Origin: an uncultured Clostridia bacterium
GTDB taxonomy: Bacteria; Bacillota; Clostridia; Christensenellales; Aristaeellaceae
Assembly (NCBI GenBank): GCA_934621505.1
Contig: CAKTUU010000025.1
Span: 1 to 33,206, forward strand
Direction: 5' to 3'
DNA length: 33,206 bases
A model generated the notes under the pieces. It saw nothing but the letters and a program-made list of their open reading frames with translations, was not told where the DNA came from and did no database searches. Numbering within the stretch: position 1 is the stretch's first letter; every line of letters begins with the position of its first letter. The translations under genes and the position numbers were made by a program. Below are positions 8,982-17,499 of the stretch, in pieces.

Positions 8982-10103
8982 CTACGAGCGGGATACGCTT
9001 AAAATCATGCCGGTGGCCGCCATCAGCAGCGAGATGGACGTGCCGCCCGCGCTGAAGAAGGGCAGGGGCAGCCCGGTGGTGGGCATGACCCCAATGACGA
9101 CGCCAATATTGATGATGGCCTGCACGGTAATCATTGCGGTCAGTCCCGCCGCCAGCAGGCAGCCGTAGCGGTCGTCGCAGCTAACGGCAATGCGCATACC
9201 GGCAAAGGCGAAGGCGGCAAACAGCAAAATGACCACCGTGCAGCCAAACAGCCCAAAATCCTCCCCCACAATGGCAAAGATAAAGTCGCTTTCCGGATAG
9301 GGCAGATAGCTGAATTTTTGACGGCCCTGCCCAAGTCCCCGGCCAAACAGGCCGCCCGACCCAATGGCAATCAGGGATTGGGCCAGCTGGTAGCCCTCGT
9401 CGCTCATCTGGGCGAACGGGTTGCGGAAGGACAAAAGCCGCTCCCGGCGGTAGGGCTCTATCCAGGCATAAGCCATGCCCACGCAGCCCGCCGCCACGCC
9501 CAGCAATCCCAAATGCCGCCAGCGGGCTCCTGCCAGCAGAATCATCACCAGCGCCACAATCATAATGCTTCCGCCGGTAGACAGGTTGGGCTGCTGAAGC
9601 ACCAGCAAAAACATCACGGCAGGCACAATCAGCAAGGGAATCACGCCGGTCAGCAGCTTATCCAGCTTTTCAGCGCGGTAGCTCAGGGTGCTGGCCAAGT
9701 ACAGCACCGAGGCGATTTTGGCCAGTTCCGACGGCTGAAAGCTCATGCCGGCAATGTTCAGCCACCGGCGGGAGCCGTTCAGGTACACGCCAATGCCGGG
9801 GATAATCACCAGCACCAGCAGCACAAAGCTGACGGCCAGGGCCGCCACCACCACACGAGGCTGCTGCCAGAAATGGTATGGAATGCGGCTGGTAATCAGC
9901 ATCAGCACCGTTCCCAGACCCACGCCGATCAGCTGCTTTTTTACCTCCATCAGCGGGTCGCCGTGGTCGACCGCTTTATAATAGGTGGCGCTGAACAGGG
10001 CCAGCAGGCCGCACATCATCAGCAGGGACAGCACCAGCAGCAGCGTGCCGTCCACCCGTTTCCTGCGCCGTTTTAAAAACCGGCCGGTGGTGACTGGTTC
10101 CAT
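8982..10103 (-). CDS. ftsW: SEDS-family peptidoglycan glycosyltransferase (FtsW/SpoVE)
   Basis: 373 aa integral membrane protein with about ten transmembrane segments, which polymerises lipid II at the septum together with a class B PBP. The SEDS motifs are present: GSRRWLNIAGMSFQPSELAK, QPNLSTG (often QPDLGT), GLGQGRQKFSYLPYPESDFIFA containing the catalytic Asp, and the C-terminal PTTGLPLPFFSAGGTS. The ATG at 10103 has GGGAGGG upstream, but that site is buried in a long hairpin. FtsW and SpoVE cannot be separated by sequence alone; being the only SEDS gene in the cluster favours FtsW. The usual downstream murG is missing; murA follows directly. Confidence 0.95.
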   Translation of the reverse strand: MEPVTTGRFLKRRRKRVDGTLLLVLSLLMMCGLLALFSATYYKAVDHGDPLMEVKKQLIGVGLGTVLMLITSRIPYHFWQQPRVVVAALAVSFVLLVLVIIPGIGVYLNGSRRWLNIAGMSFQPSELAKIASVLYLASTLSYRAEKLDKLLTGVIPLLIVPAVMFLLVLQQPNLSTGGSIMIVALVMILLAGARWRHLGLLGVAAGCVGMAYAWIEPYRRERLLSFRNPFAQMSDEGYQLAQSLIAIGSGGLFGRGLGQGRQKFSYLPYPESDFIFAIVGEDFGLFGCTVVILLFAAFAFAGMRIAVSCDDRYGCLLAAGLTAMITVQAIINIGVVIGVMPTTGLPLPFFSAGGTSISLLMAATGMILSVSRS

Positions 10104-10105
10104 CT

Positions 10106-10169
10106 AAAAAGCCCTCCCTTCACTTCGATGCTCCTCTTTGGTGCGCATCTCTTCCGCGAAGGAAGGGCT
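10106..10169 (-). promoter_or_regulatory. Terminator-like hairpin that buries the ftsW Shine-Dalgarno
   Basis: On the minus strand, 12-bp arms (10158-10169 and 10110-10121, one G-U pair) begin 3 nt after the murD stop. A nested GATGC/GCATC pair (10145-10149 with 10127-10131) lies in the loop. The 3' arm contains GGGAGGG, the ftsW ribosome binding site, and runs into TTTTT, two bases before the ATG. It can act as an intrinsic terminator/attenuator or as a translation block. The structure is read directly; its role is inferred. Confidence 0.65.
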
Positions 10170-10172
10170 GAT

Positions 10173-11540
10173 TCATTCGTGCAGTCCGTTTACAATTTCT
10201 TTAAACACACGGCCCCGCTGTTCGTAATCCTGGAACATATCAAAGCTGGCGCAGGCCGGGGACAGCAGCACGTTTCCGCCGGGCACGGCCAGCCTGCGGG
10301 CCTTGTCCACAGCGTCCTGCATGCTGTACGCCTGAGTGATGGCGGTATAGCCCGCCTCCTCCAGCTGCTCACGAATCTGCCTGGAGGTTTCCCCCATGAC
10401 CACCGCGTGGGCGATCATGCCGCTGGTGATCATCTCCCGGCACAGGGGCATGAAGTCGGTGTGCTTGTCATAACCGCCCAGCAGAATCACCGTGGGGACC
10501 TTCATGCTTTGCACCGCCTTGATGGTGCTGTCCACATTGGTGCCCTTGCTGTCGTTGATGTAGGTAACGCCCTCAAACACGCGCACCTTTTCAATGCGAT
10601 GCTCCACCCCGGTAAAGGATTGCAGGGTGTGGCGAATCACCGGCGCGGGCACACCCAGGGCGCAGGCCATAGCCGTTGCCGCCAGCGCGTTTTCCAGGTT
10701 GTGGGGGCCGGGAATCAAAATCTGATCCGCGTCGCAAATGGCCCTGCGCGCGCCCTGCCACTGCCACACAATTTTGCCGTTATCTACAAACGCGCCGTTT
10801 TCCACCGGCTGGGTGCGGCTAAAGAACGCCACCTGGCTTTTGATTTTGGGAACCATCTTTACCAGCGTGGGGTCGTCCATGTTCAGCACCGCATAGTCGT
10901 TTGCCGTCTGGTTTTCAAAAATGCGCTGCTTCAGGCGGATATACTGGGCCATGGTGCCGTGGCGGTTCAGGTGATCCTCGGTAATGTTCAGCAGCGCCGC
11001 CACATGGGGATGAAAGGTTTTGATGCTTTCCAGCTGAAAGCTGGACACCTCCACCACCGTCATATCCTCCTTGCGGCTTTCCAGCGCCACGGCGGACAGG
11101 GGATAGCCGATGTTTCCGGCCACATGGGTTACCCGGCCCGCGTTTTCAAAAATTTTGCCAAGCAAGGTAGTGGTGGTGGTTTTGCCGTTGGTGCCGGAGA
11201 TGGCCACCATATCGCCATTCAGCAGGGAAGCGGCCAATTCCAGTTCGCCCACCATGGGCACGCCGTTTTCCCGGGCGGCTGTTACCACCGGCGCGTCAAT
11301 GGGCACGCCGGGGCTGATGACCAGCCCGTCCACGCTGTCCAAAAGCACCACCGGGTCCTCGCCCAGACCAAATTCGCAGGCGGTGCCCTTCAATTCGTCC
11401 AGTTCATGGGTAAAGGCGTTTTCCTTTTTGCGATCCGACAGGACGGGAATCGCGCCGTTATGCATCAAAAGCTGCGCCGCGGCCACGCCGCTGCGGGCCA
11501 TGCCCACCACCAGAATGCGTTTTCCTGCCAGTTTCATCAT
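10173..11540 (-). CDS. murD: UDP-N-acetylmuramoyl-L-alanine--D-glutamate ligase (MurD)
   Basis: 455 aa cytosolic Mur ligase adding D-Glu to UDP-MurNAc-L-Ala. The N-terminal Rossmann part carries LVVGMARSGVAAAQ, the ATP loop GTNGKTTTTTLL lies at about 116-127, and the central and C-terminal ligase domains include NITEDHLNRHG, GVEHRIEKV and INDSKGTNVDST. Length is typical. The first of two adjacent ATGs (11540) is used because GGAGG lies 8 nt upstream. It follows mraY by 37 nt. murF and murG do not flank it as they do in many clusters. Confidence 0.97.
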   Translation of the reverse strand: MMKLAGKRILVVGMARSGVAAAQLLMHNGAIPVLSDRKKENAFTHELDELKGTACEFGLGEDPVVLLDSVDGLVISPGVPIDAPVVTAARENGVPMVGELELAASLLNGDMVAISGTNGKTTTTTLLGKIFENAGRVTHVAGNIGYPLSAVALESRKEDMTVVEVSSFQLESIKTFHPHVAALLNITEDHLNRHGTMAQYIRLKQRIFENQTANDYAVLNMDDPTLVKMVPKIKSQVAFFSRTQPVENGAFVDNGKIVWQWQGARRAICDADQILIPGPHNLENALAATAMACALGVPAPVIRHTLQSFTGVEHRIEKVRVFEGVTYINDSKGTNVDSTIKAVQSMKVPTVILLGGYDKHTDFMPLCREMITSGMIAHAVVMGETSRQIREQLEEAGYTAITQAYSMQDAVDKARRLAVPGGNVLLSPACASFDMFQDYEQRGRVFKEIVNGLHE

Positions 11541-11577
11541 CAAGGTCACCTCCAAAGAATCAAAAAATCAAAATGGG

Positions 11578-12606
11578 TTACATCAGCTTCAGCGACAGCA
11601 GCGCCACCAGGCACAGCAACCCCTCTACCAGAGCGTACATGCCCACAATCTGCATCTCGCTCATGCCGCTAAGCTCAAAATGGTGATGAATGGGAGACAT
11701 TTTAAAGATGCGCTTGCCGTGGGTCACCTTAAAGTAGACCCGCTGGATAATGACGCTCATGGAAGAAGCGAAGGGGGGAAACATGACCAGCAGCATGAAA
11801 ATGGGCATTCTCAAAAGCATCGCCATGCCCACCATGGCCCCGCCGATAAACATGCTGCCCGTATCCCCCATAAACACTAGGGCGGGATAATGGTTAAACC
11901 GCAAAAAGCCCATGCAGCCGCCCGCCAGCGCCATGGCAAAAATGGCCAGGTACTGATAGTTCTGGCTGAGAGCGGGAGCCATAGCCGTGGCGGCCATGAC
12001 CACAAACAGGGCCATCAGGCCCCAGGTAGCGCTGCCAATGACGGTAACGCTGCTGAGCAGGCCGTCCAGACCATCCTGCAAATTGGCGCTGTTGACCATA
12101 AAAATCATCACGCAGGTCATCAGCGGCACATAAAACACGCCCAAATCCCATTCTACATTGGCAAAGGGCACAATCACGCTGCTGCCCACATAGGGGTTCA
12201 GGTAGCAGTACAGCGAAAAAGCCACGGACACCACCACCTGGCCGACCACCTTTTGCCACCACACCAGACCCAGGTTGCGCTTTTTCACCACCTTGATATA
12301 ATCGTCCACAAAGCCGATCAGCAGGTTCAAAAGCGCCACAAGCACCAGCGCCAGGCCAAAGTTCCAAACGCCCAGGCTTTCGCCGGGGGCAAACACATAC
12401 ACCAGCAGCAGCGTTACCACGCAGGTAACGGCGGCAAACATCAGCCCGCCCATGGTGGGCGTGCCCTGCTTGACCTGATGGCTCTTGGGGCCCAGTTCAT
12501 ATTCCGTCTGGCCAAATTTCAGTTTGCGCAGCACCGGCAGCACTTTGGGTCCGATCAGCAGCATCGCGATGACCGATATCACCAGCGCCAGAATCAGCTT
12601 CAGCAT
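11578..12606 (-). CDS. mraY: Phospho-N-acetylmuramoyl-pentapeptide-transferase (MraY)
   Basis: 342 aa, ten-helix membrane enzyme moving phospho-MurNAc-pentapeptide to undecaprenyl phosphate to make lipid I. The family blocks are present: KQGTPTMGG (46-54), the Asp pair in GFVDDYIK (101-102), NSANLQDGLDGL (172-183), MGDTGSMFIGG (Asp248) and SPIHHHFELSG (His 307-309). The ATG at 12606 lies 6 nt past the murE stop, and its GGAGTGA site lies within the end of murE, so the two are probably translationally linked. Confidence 0.98.
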   Translation of the reverse strand: MLKLILALVISVIAMLLIGPKVLPVLRKLKFGQTEYELGPKSHQVKQGTPTMGGLMFAAVTCVVTLLLVYVFAPGESLGVWNFGLALVLVALLNLLIGFVDDYIKVVKKRNLGLVWWQKVVGQVVVSVAFSLYCYLNPYVGSSVIVPFANVEWDLGVFYVPLMTCVMIFMVNSANLQDGLDGLLSSVTVIGSATWGLMALFVVMAATAMAPALSQNYQYLAIFAMALAGGCMGFLRFNHYPALVFMGDTGSMFIGGAMVGMAMLLRMPIFMLLVMFPPFASSMSVIIQRVYFKVTHGKRIFKMSPIHHHFELSGMSEMQIVGMYALVEGLLCLVALLSLKLM

Positions 12607-12612
12607 TGCCCA

Positions 12613-14079
12613 TCACTCCTTGGTATGATGCATTTCGTCCAGCAATTCCCGTACCACGACTTTTTCGTCAAAGGGCCGCTTTACGCCCATGATATCCTGA
12701 TAGGTTTCGTTGCCCTTGCCCGCCAGAATGATCACGTCGCCCTCCTGCCCCATTTCCAGGGCGTAACGAATGGCCTCCCGGCGGTTTTCAATCACCACAT
12801 ACCTGCCGTCAGTTTTCTTCATACCCTCTTCAATGGATTTTAAAATCAGGTTGGGGTCCTCAGTGCGGGGATTGTCGCTGGTCAGAATGGAGAAGTCCGC
12901 CAGCCGGCCCACGATTTCACCCATGATGGGCCGCTTGCCATGGTCCCGGTCGCCGCCGCAGCCAAACAGCGCAATCAGCCGCTTCTTGGTAAAGGCGCGC
13001 ACGGTGGTCAGCACATTCTGCAACGCGTCCGGAGAATGGGCGTAGTCCAAAATAACCTTGTAGGGAGTGCGGGTATCCAGCACCTCCACCCGGCCAGGCA
13101 CATTCAGCACGCTTTCCAGCCCTTCGCGGATGGCGTCCTTTTCAATGCCCAGAATCATCGCCAGAGAAGCCGCCGCCAGCGCGTTATAAACGTTAAACAT
13201 GCCGGTCAGGTGCATGCTGATGGGCATTTCCTCCAGCCCGCGCAAACGGATGGAAAAGGCCACGCCGTTTTCCGAAATTTCAATATCCCGGGCAAACACG
13301 TCCGCGTCGGCGCTGATGCCGTAGGTCAGGTAGGGAATGTTCAAATCCCGGATAATATCGGCGCTGGTTTCCTCGTCGGCGTTCAGGGCCGCATTGCGCA
13401 CGCCACCGCCGGTAAAAAAGCTCTTTTTGGCCTGAAAATAGTTTTCCATGGTGCCAAAGTAATCCAGATGGTCCTGGGAAAAGTTGGTATACCCGGCCGC
13501 TTCAAAGGTAATGCCGTCCAGCCGGTGCATATCCACCGCGTGGGCGCTTACCTCCATGCTGACCACCTGCACGCCCTCGTCCACCATCTGCCGCAGGCAG
13601 CGGTGCAAATCCACCGGGTCGGGGGTGGTCATATTGCTGGGCAGATGCTTATCGCCAATCATATTGCCGGTGGTGCCGATCAGGCCGGTTTGAAAGCCCG
13701 CCTTTTCCAAAATGGCCTTCATCAGGTAACTGGTGGTGGTTTTGCCCTTGGTGCCGCATACGCCCACCATGCGCAAATCCTTGGCCGGATTGCCATAGAA
13801 GGCCGACGCGATATACGCCATGGCGGACCGGGCGTTTTGCACCCTTACCTGGGCGGCAGGCGCGTCCACAAACCGCTCCACCACCAAAGCCGTGCAGCCG
13901 TTTTGGCACGCCTGTGCGGCAAAGGTATGGGCGTCAAAGCGCAAGCCGCTGATGCAGAAAAACAGGCCGTTTTGCGTCTTTTCCCGGCTGTCCGTAATCA
14001 GGTTGTCAATCACGGTATCCATATCGCCCCGTGTTTCCAACACGCCGGGAACCTGTGCCAGCAATTCCTTCAGTACCAT
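12613..14079 (-). CDS. murE: UDP-MurNAc-tripeptide synthetase (MurE), predicted meso-DAP-adding
   Basis: 488 aa cytosolic Mur ligase adding the third residue of the stem peptide. The ATP loop GTKGKTTTSY lies at 109-118, a carbamoylated-Lys region YFQAKKSFF around 214-222, and the C-terminal specificity motif DNPR at 402-405. DNPR is the known signature for meso-diaminopimelate, as opposed to the DNPA-type motifs of L-Lys enzymes, so the cell wall should be of DAP type. ATG at 14079 has GGAGG upstream, 17 nt after ftsI. The expected murF between murE and mraY is absent. Confidence 0.97.
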   Translation of the reverse strand: MVLKELLAQVPGVLETRGDMDTVIDNLITDSREKTQNGLFFCISGLRFDAHTFAAQACQNGCTALVVERFVDAPAAQVRVQNARSAMAYIASAFYGNPAKDLRMVGVCGTKGKTTTSYLMKAILEKAGFQTGLIGTTGNMIGDKHLPSNMTTPDPVDLHRCLRQMVDEGVQVVSMEVSAHAVDMHRLDGITFEAAGYTNFSQDHLDYFGTMENYFQAKKSFFTGGGVRNAALNADEETSADIIRDLNIPYLTYGISADADVFARDIEISENGVAFSIRLRGLEEMPISMHLTGMFNVYNALAAASLAMILGIEKDAIREGLESVLNVPGRVEVLDTRTPYKVILDYAHSPDALQNVLTTVRAFTKKRLIALFGCGGDRDHGKRPIMGEIVGRLADFSILTSDNPRTEDPNLILKSIEEGMKKTDGRYVVIENRREAIRYALEMGQEGDVIILAGKGNETYQDIMGVKRPFDEKVVVRELLDEMHHTKE

Positions 14080-14096
14080 CTGTATTCCTCCATCCT

Positions 14097-16220
14097 TTAT
14101 GGATTGGGCATTTCAAAGGTGACCGTCACCCAACTGTCCGGGGCCGCAAAGCTGCCCGCGGCGGGCTCCTGACGGGTGGCGTAGCCGGTGCCGTCAATGC
14201 GCATATCCAGTCCGCGCTGCCGCAAAAGGGACGCCGCTTCCGCAATGGGCAGACCCTGCACATCCGGCACGCAAACCAGCGACTGGGTTTCCGGCAGCTG
14301 ATCCGTATAGGTGTACAGCATCGTCTGGCCGCCTACCGGCAAACTTGCGCCCGCGCTGGGCATCTGGGCGGTTACCGTATCCCCCGCGCCATCGTCCAGC
14401 ACGCGAAATCCGGCCTCCGCCATGGTTTTGCGGGCCTGCCACAGAGGCTGCCCCACCACGTCCGGCACGGCGGCCTCCTGACGGGGCTCGTCGCTGTCAG
14501 GCTTGCAACCCAAATAAGGTAACACATCCGCCAGAATTTGTCCAGCAAAAGGCGCGGCGGTGGTGCCGCCATAGTCCACGGGAGTATCGGCCTCGTCCAC
14601 AATCACCAGCAGGGCGATGCGCGGGTCGTCCGCCGGGGCAAAGCCCAGAAAAGAGCCGATATGCACATCCCGGACGATGCGCCCCTCCTTGTACACCTGG
14701 GCGGTGCCGGTTTTGCCGCCGATGCGGTAGCCGGGAACCGCCGCGTTTTTCGCGCCGCCCTTATCCACCACATCCTGCAAAAGCCGCCGCATGGTCTGGC
14801 TGGTTTGCTCGCTGATGGGATGGCCCACCACCCTGGGCTGGGTGCGGTACAGCACCTTGCCCTCCGGGGAAAGGGCCTCCTTCAGCAGGTACGGCTGCAT
14901 CAGCCGTCCGCCGTTGATAACGGAGCAGGCCGCCGTCAGCAGCTGAATGGGCGTTACCGCCACGCTCTGGCCAAAGCCAATGCGCGCCAGGTCCACATTC
15001 TTGACGGATTTTACGGGTATTAGTATACCACTTCCCTCCCCCTGTAAGTCAACATTGGTTTTAGCTCCAAGGCCAAAAGCATGTAAATATTGATACATGC
15101 GCTGGGCGCCCAGCCTGAGGGCCAGCTCCACAAACACGGGGTTGCAGCTGTTTTGCAGCCCCTGGGCCATGGTTTCCGCCTGATGGGGACGGCCCCAGCA
15201 GCGAATGGTATCGCCGTCCACGGTAATTTTGGCGGAGCAGTAAAAACCGTCCTCCGGGGTGGTTACGCCAGCGTCCAGCGCCGCGGCGGCGGTGAGCACC
15301 TTAAAAGTAGAACCCGGCTCATAGGCGTCGCTGATCAGGCGGATGCGCATCATCTGCTGCAACGCGTCCGGCTGCTCCCGGGGCGGGCTGTTGGGGTCGT
15401 AATCCGGTTTGGAGCACATGGCCAGAATCGCCCCGGTATAGGGATCCATGGCAATGCAATGCACCGCCTGCGCCTTGTTGACCTGATAGCACTCCCGCAT
15501 GGCCTTTTCGCAGATTTCCTGAATGGCAGCGTCAATGGTCAGGCGCACGGTGTTGCCGTCCTGTGGCTCAATGTACAAATTGCCGCTGTCGTAAATGGGC
15601 TGGGCCTTGCCGTCCACGCTGCGCATGGTACGCCCGGCCTCGCCCCGCAGCAGGGTTTCGTACTGCTGCTCAATGCCGGATTGCCCCACGCTGTCCACAT
15701 TGGTCAGCCCCAGGGTTTGGGTCAAAAACGCGCCCCGGGGATAGACCCGGCGCACGTCCTCGTCAAAGATCAGAGCGCCCATCTGACTGGCCACAGCCGC
15801 GTCGTCCGATGTTTGCAGCCGGCGCAGCTCATCCGCCTGGGCGCGGGGGACCTGACGCTTCAGCGTTACGGAGGCCTTGGATTTGTCCTTCAGCTTGGCG
15901 GCCACGTTTTCCTCCGATAAATCCAAAATCGGACATATCGTTTGCGTAAACAAAGATATGTCCGACACCTTTCGCGGGTCCACGTTAACGATATAGGCCG
16001 TCGCGCTGAGCACCAGAGTCTGGCCCTTGGTATCCTGAATGCTGCCCCGCCGGGCGTATACGGTTCCCTCCCGGGTCCATTGGCGGATGCCCCGCTGGGT
16101 CAGGCTGGCGGACTGGGCGGTTGTTAAATAAACCAGCCGAAGAACCAGCACGGCAAACAAAAAGCCCAGCAGCACCAGCATGGTAAAAACCCGTTTGCGT
16201 ATATGAAGCTCCGCCTGCAT
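14097..16220 (-). CDS. ftsI: Class B penicillin-binding protein with two PASTA domains (FtsI/SpoVD)
   Basis: 707 aa septal transpeptidase, the partner of FtsW. A single N-terminal transmembrane anchor spans about 11-33, the PBP dimer domain about 55-230, and the transpeptidase about 250-575. The catalytic residues are Ser304 in STFK, the SCN motif at 358-360 and KTG at 503-505. Two PASTA domains follow (584-640, VPDVVGQPLWQA; 650-704, VPDVQGLPIAEA). SpoVD usually has one PASTA, division PBP2x/PBP1 types have two, so the assignment is to the group and not one name. The ATG at 16220, with GGGGGG upstream, is enclosed in a hairpin. Confidence 0.95.
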   Translation of the reverse strand: MQAELHIRKRVFTMLVLLGFLFAVLVLRLVYLTTAQSASLTQRGIRQWTREGTVYARRGSIQDTKGQTLVLSATAYIVNVDPRKVSDISLFTQTICPILDLSEENVAAKLKDKSKASVTLKRQVPRAQADELRRLQTSDDAAVASQMGALIFDEDVRRVYPRGAFLTQTLGLTNVDSVGQSGIEQQYETLLRGEAGRTMRSVDGKAQPIYDSGNLYIEPQDGNTVRLTIDAAIQEICEKAMRECYQVNKAQAVHCIAMDPYTGAILAMCSKPDYDPNSPPREQPDALQQMMRIRLISDAYEPGSTFKVLTAAAALDAGVTTPEDGFYCSAKITVDGDTIRCWGRPHQAETMAQGLQNSCNPVFVELALRLGAQRMYQYLHAFGLGAKTNVDLQGEGSGILIPVKSVKNVDLARIGFGQSVAVTPIQLLTAACSVINGGRLMQPYLLKEALSPEGKVLYRTQPRVVGHPISEQTSQTMRRLLQDVVDKGGAKNAAVPGYRIGGKTGTAQVYKEGRIVRDVHIGSFLGFAPADDPRIALLVIVDEADTPVDYGGTTAAPFAGQILADVLPYLGCKPDSDEPRQEAAVPDVVGQPLWQARKTMAEAGFRVLDDGAGDTVTAQMPSAGASLPVGGQTMLYTYTDQLPETQSLVCVPDVQGLPIAEAASLLRQRGLDMRIDGTGYATRQEPAAGSFAAPDSWVTVTFEMPNP

Positions 16221-16258
16221 ACACGTTCCCCCCTATGATCAGATAGGAACATGTATGC
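16217..16258 (-). promoter_or_regulatory. Hairpin enclosing the ftsI start codon and ribosome binding site
   Basis: On the minus strand, the arm at 16243-16258 (GCATACATGTTCCTAT) pairs along its full length with 16217-16236, with one G-U pair, a bulge of four G and a 6-nt loop. The 3' arm holds GGGGGGAAC (Shine-Dalgarno) and the ATG start. No T-run follows, so it is a translation-control candidate and not a terminator. ftsL ends at 16297, about 40 nt upstream. Confidence 0.65.
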
Positions 16259-16296
16259 ATTTCATTTGGCAGGTATGTCCTTTTCGACGTTTTCTG

Positions 16297-16911
16297 TCAA
16301 TGACTGGCCAACATCGGCACAGGCGTGGTTTCCGCGTCCTGTTCAGGCTGGATCTGGGCGGTGGCGATCCCGGTTTCCAGCGGACGGGTATTTACGCCCA
16401 CCAGCTGGATGGCAGGCACGGTGTCCGCCCGCACCATGTTCAAATCCCGGGCGGCGGCATAGCAGATGGACGCTTCGTCGGACGCTTCGTCAATCTGGGT
16501 TTGCAGCAGGTCGTTTTGGGCGCGGCAGTCGGCAATGCTGCGTTCCAGCCGGTTAATGTCCTTTTGCCGCTGCACGATGGTGCTTTGCTGCACCAGCACG
16601 CAAAGCCCGCAGGTAAACAGCAGCAGCGCAATCAAAAAGATGCCAAGCCGCCGGGAAATACGCACGCCGCCCTTTTGCATCTCCCGGTTCAGGGATTCCT
16701 GAAGCACCTTTTCCTCCCGCTCCAGCCGCTCCATCTCCAGGCGTTTTCCCTGGGTGCGGCACCGGCGCTGGTAATCCGGCTTCAGCTGGCCGGTCATCAT
16801 GTCCATATCTCCCCCGGGTAGAAAAACCCCATAGGACACATTCATACGATTATTGGGAACAAAACGGGAACCCTGGGCAAAGCTGTCATAAAGGGGTTCA
16901 TACTGTGACAT
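16297..16911 (-). CDS. ftsL: FtsL/DivIC-like septum protein
   Basis: 204 aa. A long N-terminal cytoplasmic part (1-89) is rich in charged residues (KRLEMERLEREEKVLQ). One transmembrane helix spans about 90-108 (GIFLIALLLFTCGLCVLVQQ), followed by a coiled coil (about 109-147, QRQKDINRLERSIADCRAQN) and an extracytoplasmic tail. This is the FtsL/FtsB topology, and the place between mraZ and the class B PBP is that of ftsL. FtsL proteins diverge strongly, so the call rests on topology and synteny. It is longer than the usual 100-130 aa, mostly at the N-terminus. It starts 20 nt after mraZ. Confidence 0.8.
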   Translation of the reverse strand: MSQYEPLYDSFAQGSRFVPNNRMNVSYGVFLPGGDMDMMTGQLKPDYQRRCRTQGKRLEMERLEREEKVLQESLNREMQKGGVRISRRLGIFLIALLLFTCGLCVLVQQSTIVQRQKDINRLERSIADCRAQNDLLQTQIDEASDEASICYAAARDLNMVRADTVPAIQLVGVNTRPLETGIATAQIQPEQDAETTPVPMLASH

Positions 16912-16931
16912 GGAAATTTCTCCTTTCCCGG

Positions 16932-17429
16932 CTACTCATCCAGGTTGCCAATCTCATCCAGAATTTCATCCCGGTGTTCCCGGTAATACTCGTCCTCACG
17001 CTGGGCCGCCGCGCTGTCCACAATGCGCACATGGTCCAGCGCGCCGCTGATTTCCACATCTCTGGCGTCGCCCAGCACATACTGGCGCAGCTTTACCGGC
17101 AGCAGAATCCGCCCCTGGTTATCCGCCTGTACACCGGGATAGCTGTATTTTGCCACGTGGTCCAGCTGCTTTTGTACAGAGGGCTTGCGCCGGTTCATAG
17201 CATACAGTTCGGACACCATGGTATCAAAACCGTCATCCGGATAAAGGGCGATAGCCTTATCGTCCAGAGCGATGGTGATGGTAAAGCTGTCCCCCAGCGC
17301 CTTTCGATAGGCCGTAGGCACAATGATGCGTCCCTTTGCGTCGATAGAGTGATCATAGCTGCCAAAAAAAGTAAATTTCTTTTTGGGCTGAGCGCCAGCC
17401 GTGTTCGTCAAAGACTGGTTGTCATCCAC
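16932..17429 (-). CDS. mraZ: Transcriptional regulator MraZ
   Basis: 165-168 aa DNA-binding protein that forms rings and represses its own dcw operon. The two AbrB-like halves each carry the family signature: DAKGRIIVP and DNQGRILLP. About 20 residues precede the normal MraZ start (FFGSYDHSID), so it is longer than the usual 142-150 aa. Two GTG starts are possible: 17438 has GAGGAG only 1 nt away, while 17429 has it 10 nt away, so 17429 is preferred. No ATG is available. The promoter and MraZ boxes lie immediately upstream. The gene that usually follows, rsmH (mraW), is absent. Confidence 0.94.
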   Translation of the reverse strand: MDDNQSLTNTAGAQPKKKFTFFGSYDHSIDAKGRIIVPTAYRKALGDSFTITIALDDKAIALYPDDGFDTMVSELYAMNRRKPSVQKQLDHVAKYSYPGVQADNQGRILLPVKLRQYVLGDARDVEISGALDHVRIVDSAAAQREDEYYREHRDEILDEIGNLDE

Positions 17430-17454
17430 GACCTTCACGCTCCTCTACTTTTTC

Positions 17455-17499
17455 CTCCACTATTCACCCTTCTTAGGGATGCCTCACCATTATGCCCCA
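17455..17499 (-). promoter_or_regulatory. MraZ operator boxes with 10-bp phasing
   Basis: Reading the minus strand, TGGGG (17495-17499), TGGTG (17485-17489), GGGTG (17465-17469) and TGGAG (17455-17459) sit exactly 10, 30 and 40 bp from the first; the 20-bp position is empty. MraZ is known to bind TGGGN-like boxes spaced by 5 nt. The first two flank the -10 element, which suits autorepression. Confidence 0.7.

Noticed and set aside
10128..11672. Long plus-strand open frame opposite murD
   Set aside because: Antisense shadow of murD, whose motifs are complete; no ribosome binding site or recognisable domain.
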